Assembly (NCBI RefSeq): GCF_009746125.1
Contig: NZ_CP041352.1
Location: 3,766,436 to 3,830,435, forward strand
Direction: 5' to 3'
Origin: Casimicrobium huifangae
GTDB lineage: Bacteria > Pseudomonadota > Gammaproteobacteria > Burkholderiales > Casimicrobiaceae
DNA length: 64,000 bases
Shown here: positions 1 through 8,600 of the stretch, piece after piece
Numbering within the stretch: the first letter of the stretch is position 1
How the letters are laid out: each line of letters begins with the position of its first letter
Program-made: the position numbers and the translations under genes
The notes under the pieces: model-generated
The model's input: only the letters and a program-made list of their open reading frames with translations
Databases searched by the model: none
Told to the model about the DNA's origin: nothing

Positions 1-713
1 AGATCGTGGTCCGGCAGCGGTGGCGGCTTCTTGGCGAACACCGTGTTCGGCTCCAGCGTCAGTTGGTAGAACGACAGGTGCGGCGTGCCGAAGGCGAGCG
101 CCGCCCGCACATCGATCTCGCACTCCACCATAGTTTGCGCCTCGCCCCCGGTGCGGCTGGCGGGCAGCGCGAACATCAGGTCAAGATTCACGTTGCCGAT
201 GGTGGCGAGGCCGATCTCGATCGCGCGCCGCGCCTCGGTGCCGTTGTGAATGCGGCCCAGCGCATGCAAATGCGCATCGTTGAAACTCTGGATGCCGATG
301 GAAAGCCGCGTGACGCCCGCCTCGCGAAAGCCTGCAAACTTCTCCATTTCAAATGTTCCGGGATTCGCCTCCAGCGTGATCTCCGCCTCCGGCGACAGCC
401 GCGTCCGTGCCCGCACCCCGGCGAGCAGATCGGCTATCGCCTGCGCCGAAAACAGACTGGGCGTGCCGCCACCGATGAAGACCGTGTGGATCGTGCGGCC
501 CCAGAACTCGGGCAGTTGCACTTCGAGATCGCTCATCAGCGCGTCGATGTATTCGCGTTCCGGTACGCCAGTGGAACCGTCAGGCCGCTCATGCGAATTG
601 AAGTCGCAGTAAGGGCACTTGCGCACGCACCACGGGATGTGGATGTAGAGCGAGAGCGGCGGCAGAGCGGTGAAGTGGGGGCCGAGCATCGTTAGCGGCG
701 CTTGCAGCGCCAT
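1..713 (-). CDS. hemW: HemW-like radical SAM protein (heme chaperone), C-terminus outside window
   Basis: Radical SAM enzyme of the HemW / oxygen-independent coproporphyrinogen oxidase-like family. HemW proteins bind heme and are thought to deliver it to target proteins. The reading frame is open from the ATG at 713 down to base 1, so only about the first 237 residues are present. Near the N-terminus 'LYIHIPWCVRKCPYCDF' carries the CX3CX2C cluster motif, followed by 'FIGGGTPS' and 'GIQSF', all typical of the family. No clear ribosome binding site precedes the ATG, which sits at the edge of a CGTCACT-type heptamer repeat; a second Met eight codons in is the alternative start. In many Proteobacteria hemW lies beside rdgB and rph, as it does here with panB and yceH between. 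Confidence 0.9.
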   Translation of the reverse strand, partial: MALQAPLTMLGPHFTALPPLSLYIHIPWCVRKCPYCDFNSHERPDGSTGVPEREYIDALMSDLEVQLPEFWGRTIHTVFIGGGTPSLFSAQAIADLLAGVRARTRLSPEAEITLEANPGTFEMEKFAGFREAGVTRLSIGIQSFNDAHLHALGRIHNGTEARRAIEIGLATIGNVNLDLMFALPASRTGGEAQTMVECEIDVRAALAFGTPHLSFYQLTLEPNTVFAKKPPPLPDHD

Positions 714-745
714 GACGAGTGACGAATGACCAATGACGTTTGCTG
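714..745 (-). repeat. CGTCATT/CGTCACT heptamer array before hemW
   Basis: Read on the minus strand the bases before the hemW start are near-perfect 7-bp units (CGTCATT, GGTCATT, CGTCACT, CGTC). The same units recur before the holin-like gene (about 9752-9816) and before the livM-like gene (about 36161-36186). Function unknown. Confidence 0.6.
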
Positions 746-752
746 ACGGCGA

Positions 753-1625
753 TCAGTAGCCATGAATCGCATTGTCGGGAAAAGTCTTCGCCTTCACTTC
801 AGCAACGTAACTGCGGATCGCATGCTCGATGCTGTCATTGCCCGCCATGAAATTCTTTACAAAGCGCGGCAGCTTGCCGCGCGTGATGCCGAGCATGTCG
901 TGCAGCACCAGCACCTGCCCGGAGCAATCCACACCCGCACCGATGCCGATGGTCGGGATTGGCAGCGACGCGGTGACTTCTGCTGCGAGCGCCGACGGAA
1001 TCAGCTCCAGCACCAGCAGCGTGGCCCCTGCGTCGGCGAGCTCCCGCGCATGCGTCTTCAGCGTCGCGGCGGCCTCCTCGGTCTTGCCCTGAATGCGGTA
1101 GCCGCCAAGCGCGTGCACGGACTGCGGGGTTAGCCCGAGATGAGCGCACACCGGTACGCCGCGCTCGGTGAGAAAGCGCACGGTCTCCGGGGTCCAGCCA
1201 CCACCTTCGAGCTTGACCATCTGCGCGCCCGCCTGCATCAGCGTGGTGGCACTCGCCATCGCCTGCTCGCGCGACTGCTGATAACTGCCGAACGGCAGGT
1301 CACCGATGACAAACGCCGTGCGGTTGCCAGCGGCGACACAACGCACGTGGTAAGCCATGTCCTCCAGCGTCACCGGCAGCGTACTGCTGCGGCCCTGCAG
1401 CACCATACCCAGCGAGTCACCCACCAGCAGCAGCTCAACACCGGCGTCGTCCGCCACGCGCGCAAAGCTCGCGTCGTAGCAGGTGAGCATGGTGAGTTTT
1501 TCACCAGCGGCGTGCAGCTCACGCAGGCGGAGCAGGGTGATCGGTTTGCGTGCGGCGGGGTTGGTGGTGGCTTCCGGCGGGTGGGACGACATCGGCGTAG
1601 GCATGGGTGGCAAACGGGTCGCCAT
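753..1625 (-). CDS. panB: 3-methyl-2-oxobutanoate hydroxymethyltransferase
   Basis: Cytoplasmic first enzyme of pantothenate synthesis: it transfers a hydroxymethyl group from 5,10-methylenetetrahydrofolate to alpha-ketoisovalerate to give ketopantoate. The 290-residue product has the family motifs '[30 protein letters not shown]' region (residues about 45-75, with the metal-binding Asp of VGDS), 'GDLPFGSY', 'KLEGG', '[14 protein letters not shown]' and 'IGIGAG'. The first 25 or so residues are a Pro/Thr-rich extension not needed for the fold, so internal Met codons are possible starts. A distant PanE-like reductase (43.0-44.0 kb) and CoaX (30.7 kb) belong to the same CoA route but are not linked in an operon. 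Confidence 0.96.
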   Translation of the reverse strand: MATRLPPMPTPMSSHPPEATTNPAARKPITLLRLRELHAAGEKLTMLTCYDASFARVADDAGVELLLVGDSLGMVLQGRSSTLPVTLEDMAYHVRCVAAGNRTAFVIGDLPFGSYQQSREQAMASATTLMQAGAQMVKLEGGGWTPETVRFLTERGVPVCAHLGLTPQSVHALGGYRIQGKTEEAAATLKTHARELADAGATLLVLELIPSALAAEVTASLPIPTIGIGAGVDCSGQVLVLHDMLGITRGKLPRFVKNFMAGNDSIEHAIRSYVAEVKAKTFPDNAIHGY

Positions 1626-1705
1626 TATGCGGAACTCGCGGATGTCGTGAAGGCGCGGCTGCCTGCGTCTACTGAATCACGTCAGCCCATCTGCTGGAGA
1701 CCGCC

Positions 1706-2563
1706 ATGCAACTTCGCCTTTTCCACACCGCCCACAGCCGCGATTCGATGCTGATGCCCATGGACGACCGTCAGTTGAATCTGATGCTGCAGTTCAAGAT
1801 CCAGCTGATTCGCTGCGAGCCGACCACGCACTTCAACGCTGCGGGCACCTACTGCACTGGCAACGGCATCCTGCATGACGGTTCCTACGGCCAGTTTCAC
1901 CTCGAAGCCTGGACTGACCGCGAGTGGAGCGACTTCAGCCGCAACTTCGCCAACATCATCACCCGTTACTGGGATGACAAGTTCGAGCTCACGCCGAACC
2001 AGCCCTGGTATTCGCCGCGCCCGAACGTCACAACCCCGGCGACCATTGATTGCCATCTCTCGCTGGCGCTGGTGACGACGGCTGCGGAGGCGCATCACCG
2101 CTACTACATCATCAAGCCGCGCGAAACCACCTTCCGGTCGTTCGCTGCCGCCGACCGTCGACTTGGCCTGTTCACCCATCGCGATCTGGCCTACGGCTGG
2201 AATGACCGCCGCACGCGCGTCGGCAGCGAGCGCCATCGGGTCAGCTATCTGCAAAGTACGGTGCTGCACGAGTTCGGGCACACACTCGGCTTGGGTCACG
2301 TCAACGGGTCAGGAAACAGCGATGCCAACTACGGCGTGTCGCTGCAGCAGCGTGAGGACCTGATGGGGATGGGTGACCACCTCACGGCGCGTCACGCGCA
2401 ACCCTGGCGGTCACAGTTGCGCCACCACCTGATTCCCGGGCACAACCGTACCGATGCCGCGCTCCGCTTCACGGCGCGGGTAACAGAGCCACAACTCATC
2501 ACCTACTGGGATAACGACTGGCATCCGGCGACGCCGGCGACCGGCCGCGCGGGCCATCCGTAG
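1706..2563 (+). CDS. Metzincin-like zinc metalloprotease, orphan
   Basis: 285-residue protein with no recognisable signal peptide or membrane segment. Residues 188-198 read HEFGHTLGLGH, the full metzincin zinc site (three His ligands and the catalytic Glu), and about 20 residues later 'DLMGMGD' fits the Met-turn that defines metzincins. The N-terminal half has no family I recognise. It is the only plus-strand gene between minus-strand panB and yceH, with a ribosome site-like TGGAGA eight bases before the ATG. Export without a Sec signal, or an intracellular role, are both open. Zinc peptidase activity is well supported by the motif; the substrate is unknown. Confidence 0.8.
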   Translation: MQLRLFHTAHSRDSMLMPMDDRQLNLMLQFKIQLIRCEPTTHFNAAGTYCTGNGILHDGSYGQFHLEAWTDREWSDFSRNFANIITRYWDDKFELTPNQPWYSPRPNVTTPATIDCHLSLALVTTAAEAHHRYYIIKPRETTFRSFAAADRRLGLFTHRDLAYGWNDRRTRVGSERHRVSYLQSTVLHEFGHTLGLGHVNGSGNSDANYGVSLQQREDLMGMGDHLTARHAQPWRSQLRHHLIPGHNRTDAALRFTARVTEPQLITYWDNDWHPATPATGRAGHP

Positions 2564-2597
2564 CGGCACGTCGCGCGAGCCGTCAACCGTTAGCCGC

Positions 2598-3239
2598 TCA
2601 GGCGCCCAGTTGCACGCGCAACGCGGTCAGCGCGTCCTCAAGCTCGGCGACCTTCGCCTCCAGCGCAGCAACGCGTTCGACGAGCGCGGTTTCACGATCG
2701 GCTTTCGACGGCGGCAGCGCAGGCGCGTCGGCTGCTGGCAGTTCACCACCGAACAGCATGTGCTGCCACTTCGCGGCGCGGGCGCCGGCCTCACGTGGCA
2801 ATTGCACCACCAGTGGCGGCGTCAGCTCGCCCATTGCCTTGAGCGTGATCTCCACCTCGGCCAGATCGGCGAAGGCGTGCATGCGTTCGGCGCGGGAACG
2901 CAGTTCACCGGGCATCTGCGCGCCGCGCAGCATCAGCTCGCACAGTAGGGCAGACTCGCGCGGCGACAGACCGAGCTTTTCGCAAAAGGTCTCGGCGTAC
3001 TTGGGCACCCGTGTCGCAGCGCCGGTGTAGAGGCTGGTAAAGCCGCGCTCACGCAGGCGCTCCACCGCGCTGGTGACTTCGCTCTCACTCAGCGCAGTAA
3101 CGGGCGCGCGGTTATTGGACTGGTTGCAGCCGTTGACCAGCGTGTTGATGGTGAGCGGATAGCTGTCCGGCACCGTGATGCGCTTTTCGATCATGGTGCC
3201 GATCACGCGTGCCTCGATGGCATCAAGCACGGCCTGCAT
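2598..3239 (-). CDS. YceH family (UPF0502/DUF480) protein
   Basis: 213-residue protein of the YceH/DUF480 family, whose members contain two winged-helix-like domains; the exact role is not established. Recognisable segments are '[26 protein letters not shown]' region at the N-terminus, 'NGCNQSNNR', and '[22 protein letters not shown]'. The last 35 residues form a heptad-like coiled coil ([21 protein letters not shown]). Its start overlaps the 3' end of rdgB by 17 bp, so the two are probably cotranscribed and translationally coupled. Confidence 0.88.
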   Translation of the reverse strand: MQAVLDAIEARVIGTMIEKRITVPDSYPLTINTLVNGCNQSNNRAPVTALSESEVTSAVERLRERGFTSLYTGAATRVPKYAETFCEKLGLSPRESALLCELMLRGAQMPGELRSRAERMHAFADLAEVEITLKAMGELTPPLVVQLPREAGARAAKWQHMLFGGELPAADAPALPPSKADRETALVERVAALEAKVAELEDALTALRVQLGA

Positions 3240-3843
3240 CGTGCACTCCCAGTCGTTCAGTCAATTCGATCACCAGTTTGGCAAAAGCGCGGCCGCGGTG
3301 CGAGCGCGTGCCCTTCTGGTCAATCGGCATCTCGGCGCCGGTCAAGCCAATTTCCGGGTCGAGGAAGTACGGGTCATAACCGAAGCCGCCATTGCCGCGC
3401 GGTGTGTCGATCACCTCGCCGTACCAGCGCCCCTCGGCGATGATCGGTTCCGGGTCGTCCTCGCGCATGACGAGTGCGAGGACTGCCGTGTAATGGGCGC
3501 CGCGATCCGCCACATCGCGTAAATCAGCCATCAGTTTCGCGTTGTTATCGGCATCGCTTTTCTGCGATCCAGCGTAGTACGCGGAGTTCACGCCGGGATT
3601 GCCACCGAGCGCGTGCACGCAGATGCCGGAATCGTCCGCCAGCGCCGGCAAACCCGTGTGCCGCGCCGCGTTACGCGCCTTGACAAGCGCGTTTTCGAGG
3701 AAGGTGCAATGCGGCTCCGGCGCTTCCGGCACGTTGAATGCGCTCTGCGGCAGCACTTCGATGCCCAGCGGCGCCAGCAGGCGTTCGAATTCCTTGAGCT
3801 TTTTCTGATTGCCGGTGGCGATGACGAGTTTTTGCAGATTCAT
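3223..3843 (-). CDS. rdgB: dITP/XTP pyrophosphatase (RdgB/HAM1 family)
   Basis: House-cleaning enzyme that hydrolyses non-canonical purine nucleoside triphosphates (dITP, XTP) to monophosphate and pyrophosphate, keeping them out of DNA. The product has the family N-terminus '[15 protein letters not shown]', the '[15 protein letters not shown]' loop with acidic metal ligands, and the C-terminal 'FGYDPYF' and 'SHRGRA' signatures. I start it at the ATG at 3843 (206 residues). A longer frame beginning at 3861 would add six residues encoded by the flanking repeat and is less likely. It lies between rph and yceH on the same strand, the classical rph-rdgB order. Confidence 0.95.
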   Translation of the reverse strand: MNLQKLVIATGNQKKLKEFERLLAPLGIEVLPQSAFNVPEAPEPHCTFLENALVKARNAARHTGLPALADDSGICVHALGGNPGVNSAYYAGSQKSDADNNAKLMADLRDVADRGAHYTAVLALVMREDDPEPIIAEGRWYGEVIDTPRGNGGFGYDPYFLDPEIGLTGAEMPIDQKGTRSHRGRAFAKLVIELTERLGVHDAGRA

Positions 3844-3846
3844 ATC

Positions 3847-3903
3847 TTGTAGGTCGGGCATTGGCCGACTGGTGCGCGACGGCGGGCATTGCCCGCCCTA
3901 CAA
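3847..3903. repeat. GTAGGGCGGGCA-type palindromic intergenic repeat
   Basis: Two inward-facing copies of TGTAGG..GGGCA(A)TG flank the rph-rdgB junction. On the minus strand GGCGGGCA-A-TGCCCGCC is a perfect hairpin, and the outer ends TGTAGG/CCTACA also pair. It may act as a transcript-stabilising or attenuating hairpin between rph and rdgB; this is inference. Confidence 0.6.
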
Positions 3904-3935
3904 ATCACTTGCGATCAATCGCATGCCTCAACTGG

Positions 3936-4691
3936 TCAAGCCGATGCAATCGCCGCGTTCTGCGCCGCCGTCAACTGCTTCAGCCCATCGGCCGCCAGCG
4001 CCAGCAGCGCATCCATTTCGGTGCGACTGAATGGCTTGCCTTCAGCGGTGCCCTGCACTTCGACGAAGCCGCCATTGCCGGTCATCACCACGTTCATGTC
4101 GGTCTCGCAGTTGGAATCTTCGTCGTAATCGAGGTCGAGCACAGGCGTGCTCTCGAAAACGCCGACTGACACCGCAGCGACCGAATCGGTGAGCGGCGAA
4201 ACCGGCAGTGCGCCCGCAGCGACCAGCTTGTTGCAGGCAATCGCCAGCGCCACGTAGGCGCCGGTGATCGACGCGCAACGGGTTCCGCCGTCTGCCTGCA
4301 ACACGTCGCAATCGAGCGTGATCTGGCGTTCGCCGAGCTTTTTCAGATCGACCACCGCGCGTAGCGACCGCCCAATCAGACGCTGGATTTCCTGCGTGCG
4401 GCCGCTCTGCTTGCCGCTGGCCGCCTCACGCCGTGACCGCGTGTGCGTGGAGCGCGGCAGCATGCCGTACTCCGCCGTCACCCAGCCCTCGCCCGAGCCC
4501 TTCTTGTGGCCCGGCACGCCGTTTTCCACACTCGCGGTGCAAAGCACGCGGGTATGCCCGCATTCGATCAGCACCGAGCCTTCAGCGTGGCGCGTGAAGT
4601 GCGGCGTGATGGCGACGGTGCGCAGTTGGTCGGGTTTTCGCTGGGAGGGACGCATGTGCTGGTTCTGGTAGTCGGTCTTGTCGGCAGCCAT
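3936..4691 (-). CDS. rph: Ribonuclease PH
   Basis: Phosphorolytic 3'-5' exoribonuclease that trims tRNA 3' ends, acting as a hexamer in the cytoplasm. The core begins at '[12 protein letters not shown]' and includes '[20 protein letters not shown]', '[17 protein letters not shown]', '[16 protein letters not shown]', '[13 protein letters not shown]' and '[23 protein letters not shown]', matching the family along its whole length. Either the ATG at 4691 (251 residues) or the one at 4658 (240 residues, the usual family start) is used; neither has a clear ribosome site. The frame stays open further upstream to 4814 but that part overlaps the preceding glycosyltransferase gene and is not family sequence. 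Confidence 0.95.
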   Translation of the reverse strand: MAADKTDYQNQHMRPSQRKPDQLRTVAITPHFTRHAEGSVLIECGHTRVLCTASVENGVPGHKKGSGEGWVTAEYGMLPRSTHTRSRREAASGKQSGRTQEIQRLIGRSLRAVVDLKKLGERQITLDCDVLQADGGTRCASITGAYVALAIACNKLVAAGALPVSPLTDSVAAVSVGVFESTPVLDLDYDEDSNCETDMNVVMTGNGGFVEVQGTAEGKPFSRTEMDALLALAADGLKQLTAAQNAAIASA

Positions 4692-4725
4692 TGTAGGTGG
4701 CGACAGCAAGGCATCCGGCAGCCTG

Positions 4726-5595
4726 CTAAAGCCAGCGCCAGCCGTGCGTGTTGAAAAAACGCAGGCCACTACGCAGGAACAGGCGCAGATGCGCGAGGCC
4801 CTTCCTGGCTGCATGCCCGCCGTGATGGATCAAGGTAACGCCGGGGTCGCTGACCACGCGCCCCTGGGCGTGCATGCGCAGCGAGAGATCAAGATCCTCG
4901 AAATGCAGGAAGTAACGCTCATCGAAGCCGCCGACCGCCTGCAGGGCCGACGTTCGCGCCAGCATGAAAGCTCCCGAAACGAGCGTGACATCACTCACAC
5001 GATCCGAAGGCAGGTCGCGATACTCGTAGTGCGCGAGCCGTGCATCGAAGCGGCGCTTCAGCCACGCGGGCGCGAAGCCGCGCAGGAAGAACGTCCACAT
5101 GCTGGGCATGCGTTTGGACAGATAGCCGGGCCGGCCATCGGCGTCACGCCCCACCGCGCCGACCAGCACCACCTCTGGTGAAGCGAGCGTGGCAAGGCCA
5201 CCGCTCAGCGCATCGGGATCTAGTTCCACGTCAGGGTTCAGCACCAGATGCGCTGCGTCGGCCGACGCGAGGATGGCAAGGTTGTGCCCGGCGCCGTAGC
5301 CCACGTTGCCATGACCGGAAAGCACGCGCGCACCCGGCCAGCCCGATTGCTGCGCCAGTGCCCGCAATGCTTCGCCGAGTTCGCTGGCGTCGCTGTTGTC
5401 GATCAGCACCAGACGGACCTGTGTGGCGGGCTGCCGTTGCGCGGCGACGCCCAGCGTTTGCAGATTGCGCAGCAGCTCATCGCGATGCAGCCGATGCACC
5501 ACGATGCTTACGGTCAGCGATTCGGCCAATGCGGGCGCGGCAGAAACGGGGTTCGCGACAGGCGGTGGCGACGGCGTAGCATTGGCGGACAACAT
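4726..5595 (-). CDS. Family 2 glycosyltransferase (rhamnosyltransferase-like)
   Basis: GT-A fold nucleotide-sugar transferase resembling WbbL/rhamnosyltransferase proteins that build cell-surface polysaccharide; the sugar and acceptor cannot be read from sequence. After a Pro/Ala-rich N-terminus come '[14 protein letters not shown]', '[10 protein letters not shown]' (nucleotide binding), '[10 protein letters not shown]', 'LVLNPDV' (the DxD-like position) and '[13 protein letters not shown]' (the ED-acidic motif of this group). The ATG at 5595 (289 residues) leaves 27 bp to the divergent dehydrogenase start; the longer frame to 5652 would run into that gene. It stands alone, not in a polysaccharide cluster. 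Confidence 0.82.
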   Translation of the reverse strand: MLSANATPSPPPVANPVSAAPALAESLTVSIVVHRLHRDELLRNLQTLGVAAQRQPATQVRLVLIDNSDASELGEALRALAQQSGWPGARVLSGHGNVGYGAGHNLAILASADAAHLVLNPDVELDPDALSGGLATLASPEVVLVGAVGRDADGRPGYLSKRMPSMWTFFLRGFAPAWLKRRFDARLAHYEYRDLPSDRVSDVTLVSGAFMLARTSALQAVGGFDERYFLHFEDLDLSLRMHAQGRVVSDPGVTLIHHGGHAARKGLAHLRLFLRSGLRFFNTHGWRWL

Positions 5596-5622
5596 CCGCG
5601 CGAGTGTAGGGGAAGGACAGCA

Positions 5623-6708
5623 ATGAGCCAGGCAGCGATCGATGGCAATCATGGCAGCGGCCGTTATCCGGCAGCGAGCCTGGTGGACTTTTGCGCGGCG
5701 CTCTACCGTGCGTACGGGATGCGCGAGGACATCGCTGCAGTCAGCGCGCGTCTACTGCTCGAGGGAGACCTGCTCGGGCACAGCACGCACGGCTTGGCGC
5801 TGCTGCCGGGCTACCTGAAGGCGCTCGCCGACAGCAGCCTGCGCGCGGCAGGCGATCCGGTGGTGGAAAACCGGCGCACCGTGAGCGAGCTGTGGCACGG
5901 GCAGCGGCTGTCCGGTCTGTGGCTGACCGAGCGCGCGATTGCGCGCGCCAGCGACATGGCGCGCGAGCACGGCACGGGCACCGTCGTCATCAAGCACGCC
6001 CACCACATCGCCTGTCTGGCCGCTTACCTCGAAGCGCCCGCTCGTGCCGGCTTGCTGGTGACAGTGCAAAGCTCCGATCCCTCGGGCGCGAGCGTGGCGC
6101 CGCATGGCGGCATCACGCCGATCATGACGCCCAACCCGATTGCGGTCGGCATCCCGACGGGTAGCGACCCGATCATGATCGACATCTCCAGCTCGATCAC
6201 CGCCAACGGGCCATCGCAGCGGATGATGAAGGAAGGGCGCCGCGCGCCGGGCATCTGGTACGTCGATAGCGACGGTCACGGCAGCACCGACCCGGCGGTC
6301 GCCTTCACCGAACCGAAAGGCGCGCTGCTGCCGCTCGGCGGGCTGGACGCCGGCCACAAGGGCTTCGGGCTCGGGTTGATGATCGAGGCGATGACCGGCG
6401 GCCTCGCCGGCTTTGGCCGCGCTGACCCGCCCGAAGGCTGGGGTGCGACGGTGTTTGTGCAGGTGATTGACCCCGAGGCCTTTGGCGGGCTCAAGGCCTT
6501 CGCGCGGCAGGTCGATCAGTTGCGCGATGCCTCGCACGCGAGCCGCCCGCGACCGGGCGTGGAACGCGTGCGCCTGCCCGGTGAGGGCGGGCTGGCGCGC
6601 AAGGCGCGGCACCTGCGCGACGGCTTGGCACTGCATCCAGCGATCATGCCGGCGCTGCGGCCGCTGGCCGTGGAACGGCATGTCCCGCTGCCGGTGGAAT
6701 CGCCATAG
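5623..6708 (+). CDS. Ldh family NAD(P)-dependent oxidoreductase (malate/L-lactate dehydrogenase type)
   Basis: Member of the YlbC/ComC/MdhC-type dehydrogenase family, which reduces 2-oxoacids with NAD(P)H and is unrelated to Rossmann-fold lactate dehydrogenases. Visible signatures are 'GHSTHGLALLPGYLKAL', 'VVIKHAHHIACLAAYLE' (catalytic His region), 'TPNPIAVGIPTG', 'IDISSSITANG' and 'GHKGFGLGLMIEAMTGGLAG'. The ATG at 5623 follows a good ribosome site (GGGGAAGGACAGCA) and gives 361 residues, the normal family length; the frame upstream to 5248 is antisense to the glycosyltransferase. Substrate may be malate, lactate, ureidoglycolate or sulfolactate; context does not decide. Confidence 0.9.
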   Translation: MSQAAIDGNHGSGRYPAASLVDFCAALYRAYGMREDIAAVSARLLLEGDLLGHSTHGLALLPGYLKALADSSLRAAGDPVVENRRTVSELWHGQRLSGLWLTERAIARASDMAREHGTGTVVIKHAHHIACLAAYLEAPARAGLLVTVQSSDPSGASVAPHGGITPIMTPNPIAVGIPTGSDPIMIDISSSITANGPSQRMMKEGRRAPGIWYVDSDGHGSTDPAVAFTEPKGALLPLGGLDAGHKGFGLGLMIEAMTGGLAGFGRADPPEGWGATVFVQVIDPEAFGGLKAFARQVDQLRDASHASRPRPGVERVRLPGEGGLARKARHLRDGLALHPAIMPALRPLAVERHVPLPVESP

Positions 6709-6717
6709 CCCTGTTTC

Positions 6718-6833
6718 AGCTTTTCGCTGGAAGCCTCATTGGAAAAGGGCAAAGCGCCGTGAAAGCGGCTCAATCGACTTTCTCCAATTTACGGAGCTGA
6801 GCCCAATGCTAGTGGGCGTCTTCGCAGAAAGTC
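6718..6833. repeat. GTCGACTTT-centred inverted repeat, copy A
   Basis: Lies between convergent genes. It opens with AGCTTTTCGC, has GGCTCA-atcgacttt...-TGAGCC around the centre with an inner CTCC/GGAG pair, then GCCCAATGCTAGTGGGC, and closes with CGCAGAAAG. Same layout as copies near 16.6, 40.6, 42.9, 49.1, 52.6 and 62.1 kb. Confidence 0.65.
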
Positions 6834-6894
6834 ATAGCGCAATTTGCTGGCACGCGCTGCCTGTCGCCAGACGCGGCGCGGGCAGGATCTCCGG

Positions 6895-7296
6895 TCAGAC
6901 CACCACAATCGCTTCGATCTCAAACTGCGCGCCTTTCGGCAGCGACGCCACGCCAACCGTCGAGCGTGCCGGATAGGGCTTGGGCAGCAGCGCTTCCAGC
7001 TTGCCGTTGACCACACCAAAGTTGCCGAGATCGGTGAGGAACAGCGTCAGCTTGACGATGCCGGACAGATCACCGCCAGCGGCCTTGATCACCGCCTGCA
7101 TGTTGGCCAGCGCCTGATCAACCTGCGCCTCGAAGCCATCGCGCAGATTGCCGGTCGCCGGGTCCAGCCCGATCTGGCCAGAACAGAACACGACGGTGCC
7201 CTTGAATGCGAAATTGGCGCTGACCGCTTGTGAATACGGGCCGATCGCGGCTGGCGCCTGATCAGTGTGGATAGGGTGAAGGGCGCTGTTGCTCAT
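6895..7296 (-). CDS. ridA: RidA family reactive intermediate deaminase
   Basis: 133-residue RidA/YjgF/UK114 protein. RidA hydrolyses reactive enamine/imine intermediates released by PLP-dependent dehydratases, sparing other PLP enzymes. Motifs visible are 'AIGPYSQAV', 'VFCSGQIGLDPATG', 'FLTDLGNFGVVN' and 'YPARSTVGVASLPKGAQFEIEA', which includes the conserved Arg that binds the substrate carboxylate and the Glu near the end. It is 21 bp downstream of metF on the same strand and probably part of that transcript, but RidA genes sit in varied contexts so this says little about a specific partner. Confidence 0.93.
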   Translation of the reverse strand: MSNSALHPIHTDQAPAAIGPYSQAVSANFAFKGTVVFCSGQIGLDPATGNLRDGFEAQVDQALANMQAVIKAAGGDLSGIVKLTLFLTDLGNFGVVNGKLEALLPKPYPARSTVGVASLPKGAQFEIEAIVVV

Positions 7297-7317
7297 GGGG
7301 AATGCTCCTGTCGATGG

Positions 7318-8142
7318 TTAGCTGCGAAGGCGCTTGACGATGTCTGCCGTCAGCGCCGACTGATTCATGGTGTAGAAGTGAATGCCGGGCGCGCCACCAT
7401 CGAGCAGGCGGCGACAGAGGCTGGTGATGACGTCCGCTCCGAAAGCGCGGATCGACGCCGCATCATCCATGAAGCCTTCCATCTTTAGCGCAATCCAGCG
7501 CGGGATGTCGATGGAATCTTTCGCCGCGAAGCGTGCAATTTTCGAAAAGTTGTGAAACGGCATGATGCCGGGCACGATCGGAATCGTCACGCCGCGCTTG
7601 CGCACTTCGTCGACAAAATGGAAGTAGGCATCGGCATTAAAGAAGAACTGCGTGATCGCCGAGTGAGCGCCGGCCTGCGCCTTGGCGACGAAGTTGTTCA
7701 GATCAGCCTCGGCGTAGCGGCACTGCGGGTGGTACTCGGGGTAGGCGGCGACTTCGATGGTGAAGTCATCGCCGTGACGCTCGCGGATGAAGCGCACCAG
7801 ATCAGTGGCGTAAGTGAACTCGCCAATTGAGCCCATGCCGCTCGGCAGATCACCACGTAGCGCGACGATCCGCGTGATGCCCTTTGCTTTGTACAGATCG
7901 AGCGTCTCGGCGATGCTCTGTTTCGTCGCACCGATGCACGACAGATGTGGCGCAGCGGCGTGACCCGCGTCGATGATCTCAAGAACGGTAGACAGCGTCT
8001 TCTCACGCGTCGAGCCACCGGCACCATAGGTGACACTGAAGAACTCCGGTGCCAGCGCACCGAGCTCCTGCGTCACGGTGCGCAGCTTGACGGTGCCCTC
8101 CGGAGTGTTAGGCGGGAAAAATTCGAAGGAGATGTTGTTCAT
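7318..8142 (-). CDS. metF: 5,10-methylenetetrahydrofolate reductase
   Basis: FAD-dependent TIM-barrel enzyme producing 5-methyltetrahydrofolate for methionine synthesis. The family N-terminus 'SFEFFPPNTPEG' begins two residues after the ATG at 8142, and 'FFSVTYGAGGSTREKT', 'RIVALRGDLPSG', 'AAYPEYHPQC' and 'ITQFFFNADAYFHFVDEVRKRG' follow. Length is 274 residues, typical for bacterial MetF. The frame remains open upstream to 8403 but this is TfoX-like sequence in another frame. The start codon overlaps the TfoX-like stop codon (ATGA). With ahcY 1.7 kb upstream on the same strand it forms a methionine/SAM-cycle neighbourhood. Confidence 0.96.
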   Translation of the reverse strand: MNNISFEFFPPNTPEGTVKLRTVTQELGALAPEFFSVTYGAGGSTREKTLSTVLEIIDAGHAAAPHLSCIGATKQSIAETLDLYKAKGITRIVALRGDLPSGMGSIGEFTYATDLVRFIRERHGDDFTIEVAAYPEYHPQCRYAEADLNNFVAKAQAGAHSAITQFFFNADAYFHFVDEVRKRGVTIPIVPGIMPFHNFSKIARFAAKDSIDIPRWIALKMEGFMDDAASIRAFGADVITSLCRRLLDGGAPGIHFYTMNQSALTADIVKRLRS

Positions 8143-8600
8143 GCGGACGGTTTCTTTTTGTTCGCTGTTGTTGTCTTGATTCCAGCGGGTTGCTTGGCGG
8201 CAGGCTTCTTCACCGACGCCTTCGGTTTGTTCTTGCCCGCCGCCGCGCGCAGTGCCGCGCCCCAGGCCAGCTCCGCCCAGGGCCGCATCAGGGCGGAGGA
8301 TTCCATGGCGTCGGGCGGCACGGTGTAGTAACCCATCGTGCGCGTCTTGCCGTCCGCTTCGTAAGTGAAGATGCCACAGCCGGCCTCCTCGAACGCGCTG
8401 CACGATTCCTCGTCAGCCTTCAGCCAGAGCTGGTCGAAGGCGATGATCGCGAAGGTCTTGCCGTCCATCGAGAAGCCGGTGCCGCCGAACATGCGGCGCG
8501 CCACGATACCGGCCACGCCACCGCGCGGAGCGAGCTGGGAGAGCAGCTCCAGGCAATAGTCGCGGAACTCATCGGCGGCGGCGCGGGATGGTTTGCTCAT
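8139..8600 (-). CDS. TfoX N-terminal domain protein with Lys/Ala-rich tail
   Basis: 153-residue protein whose first 110 residues match the TfoX N-terminal domain: 'FRDYCLELLSQLAPRGG', 'VARRMFGGTGFSMDGKTFAIIAFDQLWLKAD', 'GCGIFTYEADGKTRTMGYYTVPPDAME'. The C-terminal domain of true TfoX/Sxy competence regulators is absent; instead there is a basic tail rich in Lys and Ala (about 30 residues), which could bind nucleic acid. It overlaps tlyA by 4 bp upstream and metF by 4 bp downstream, so the three are translationally coupled. A role in competence is not supported by context. Confidence 0.85.
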   Translation of the reverse strand: MSKPSRAAADEFRDYCLELLSQLAPRGGVAGIVARRMFGGTGFSMDGKTFAIIAFDQLWLKADEESCSAFEEAGCGIFTYEADGKTRTMGYYTVPPDAMESSALMRPWAELAWGAALRAAAGKNKPKASVKKPAAKQPAGIKTTTANKKKPSA

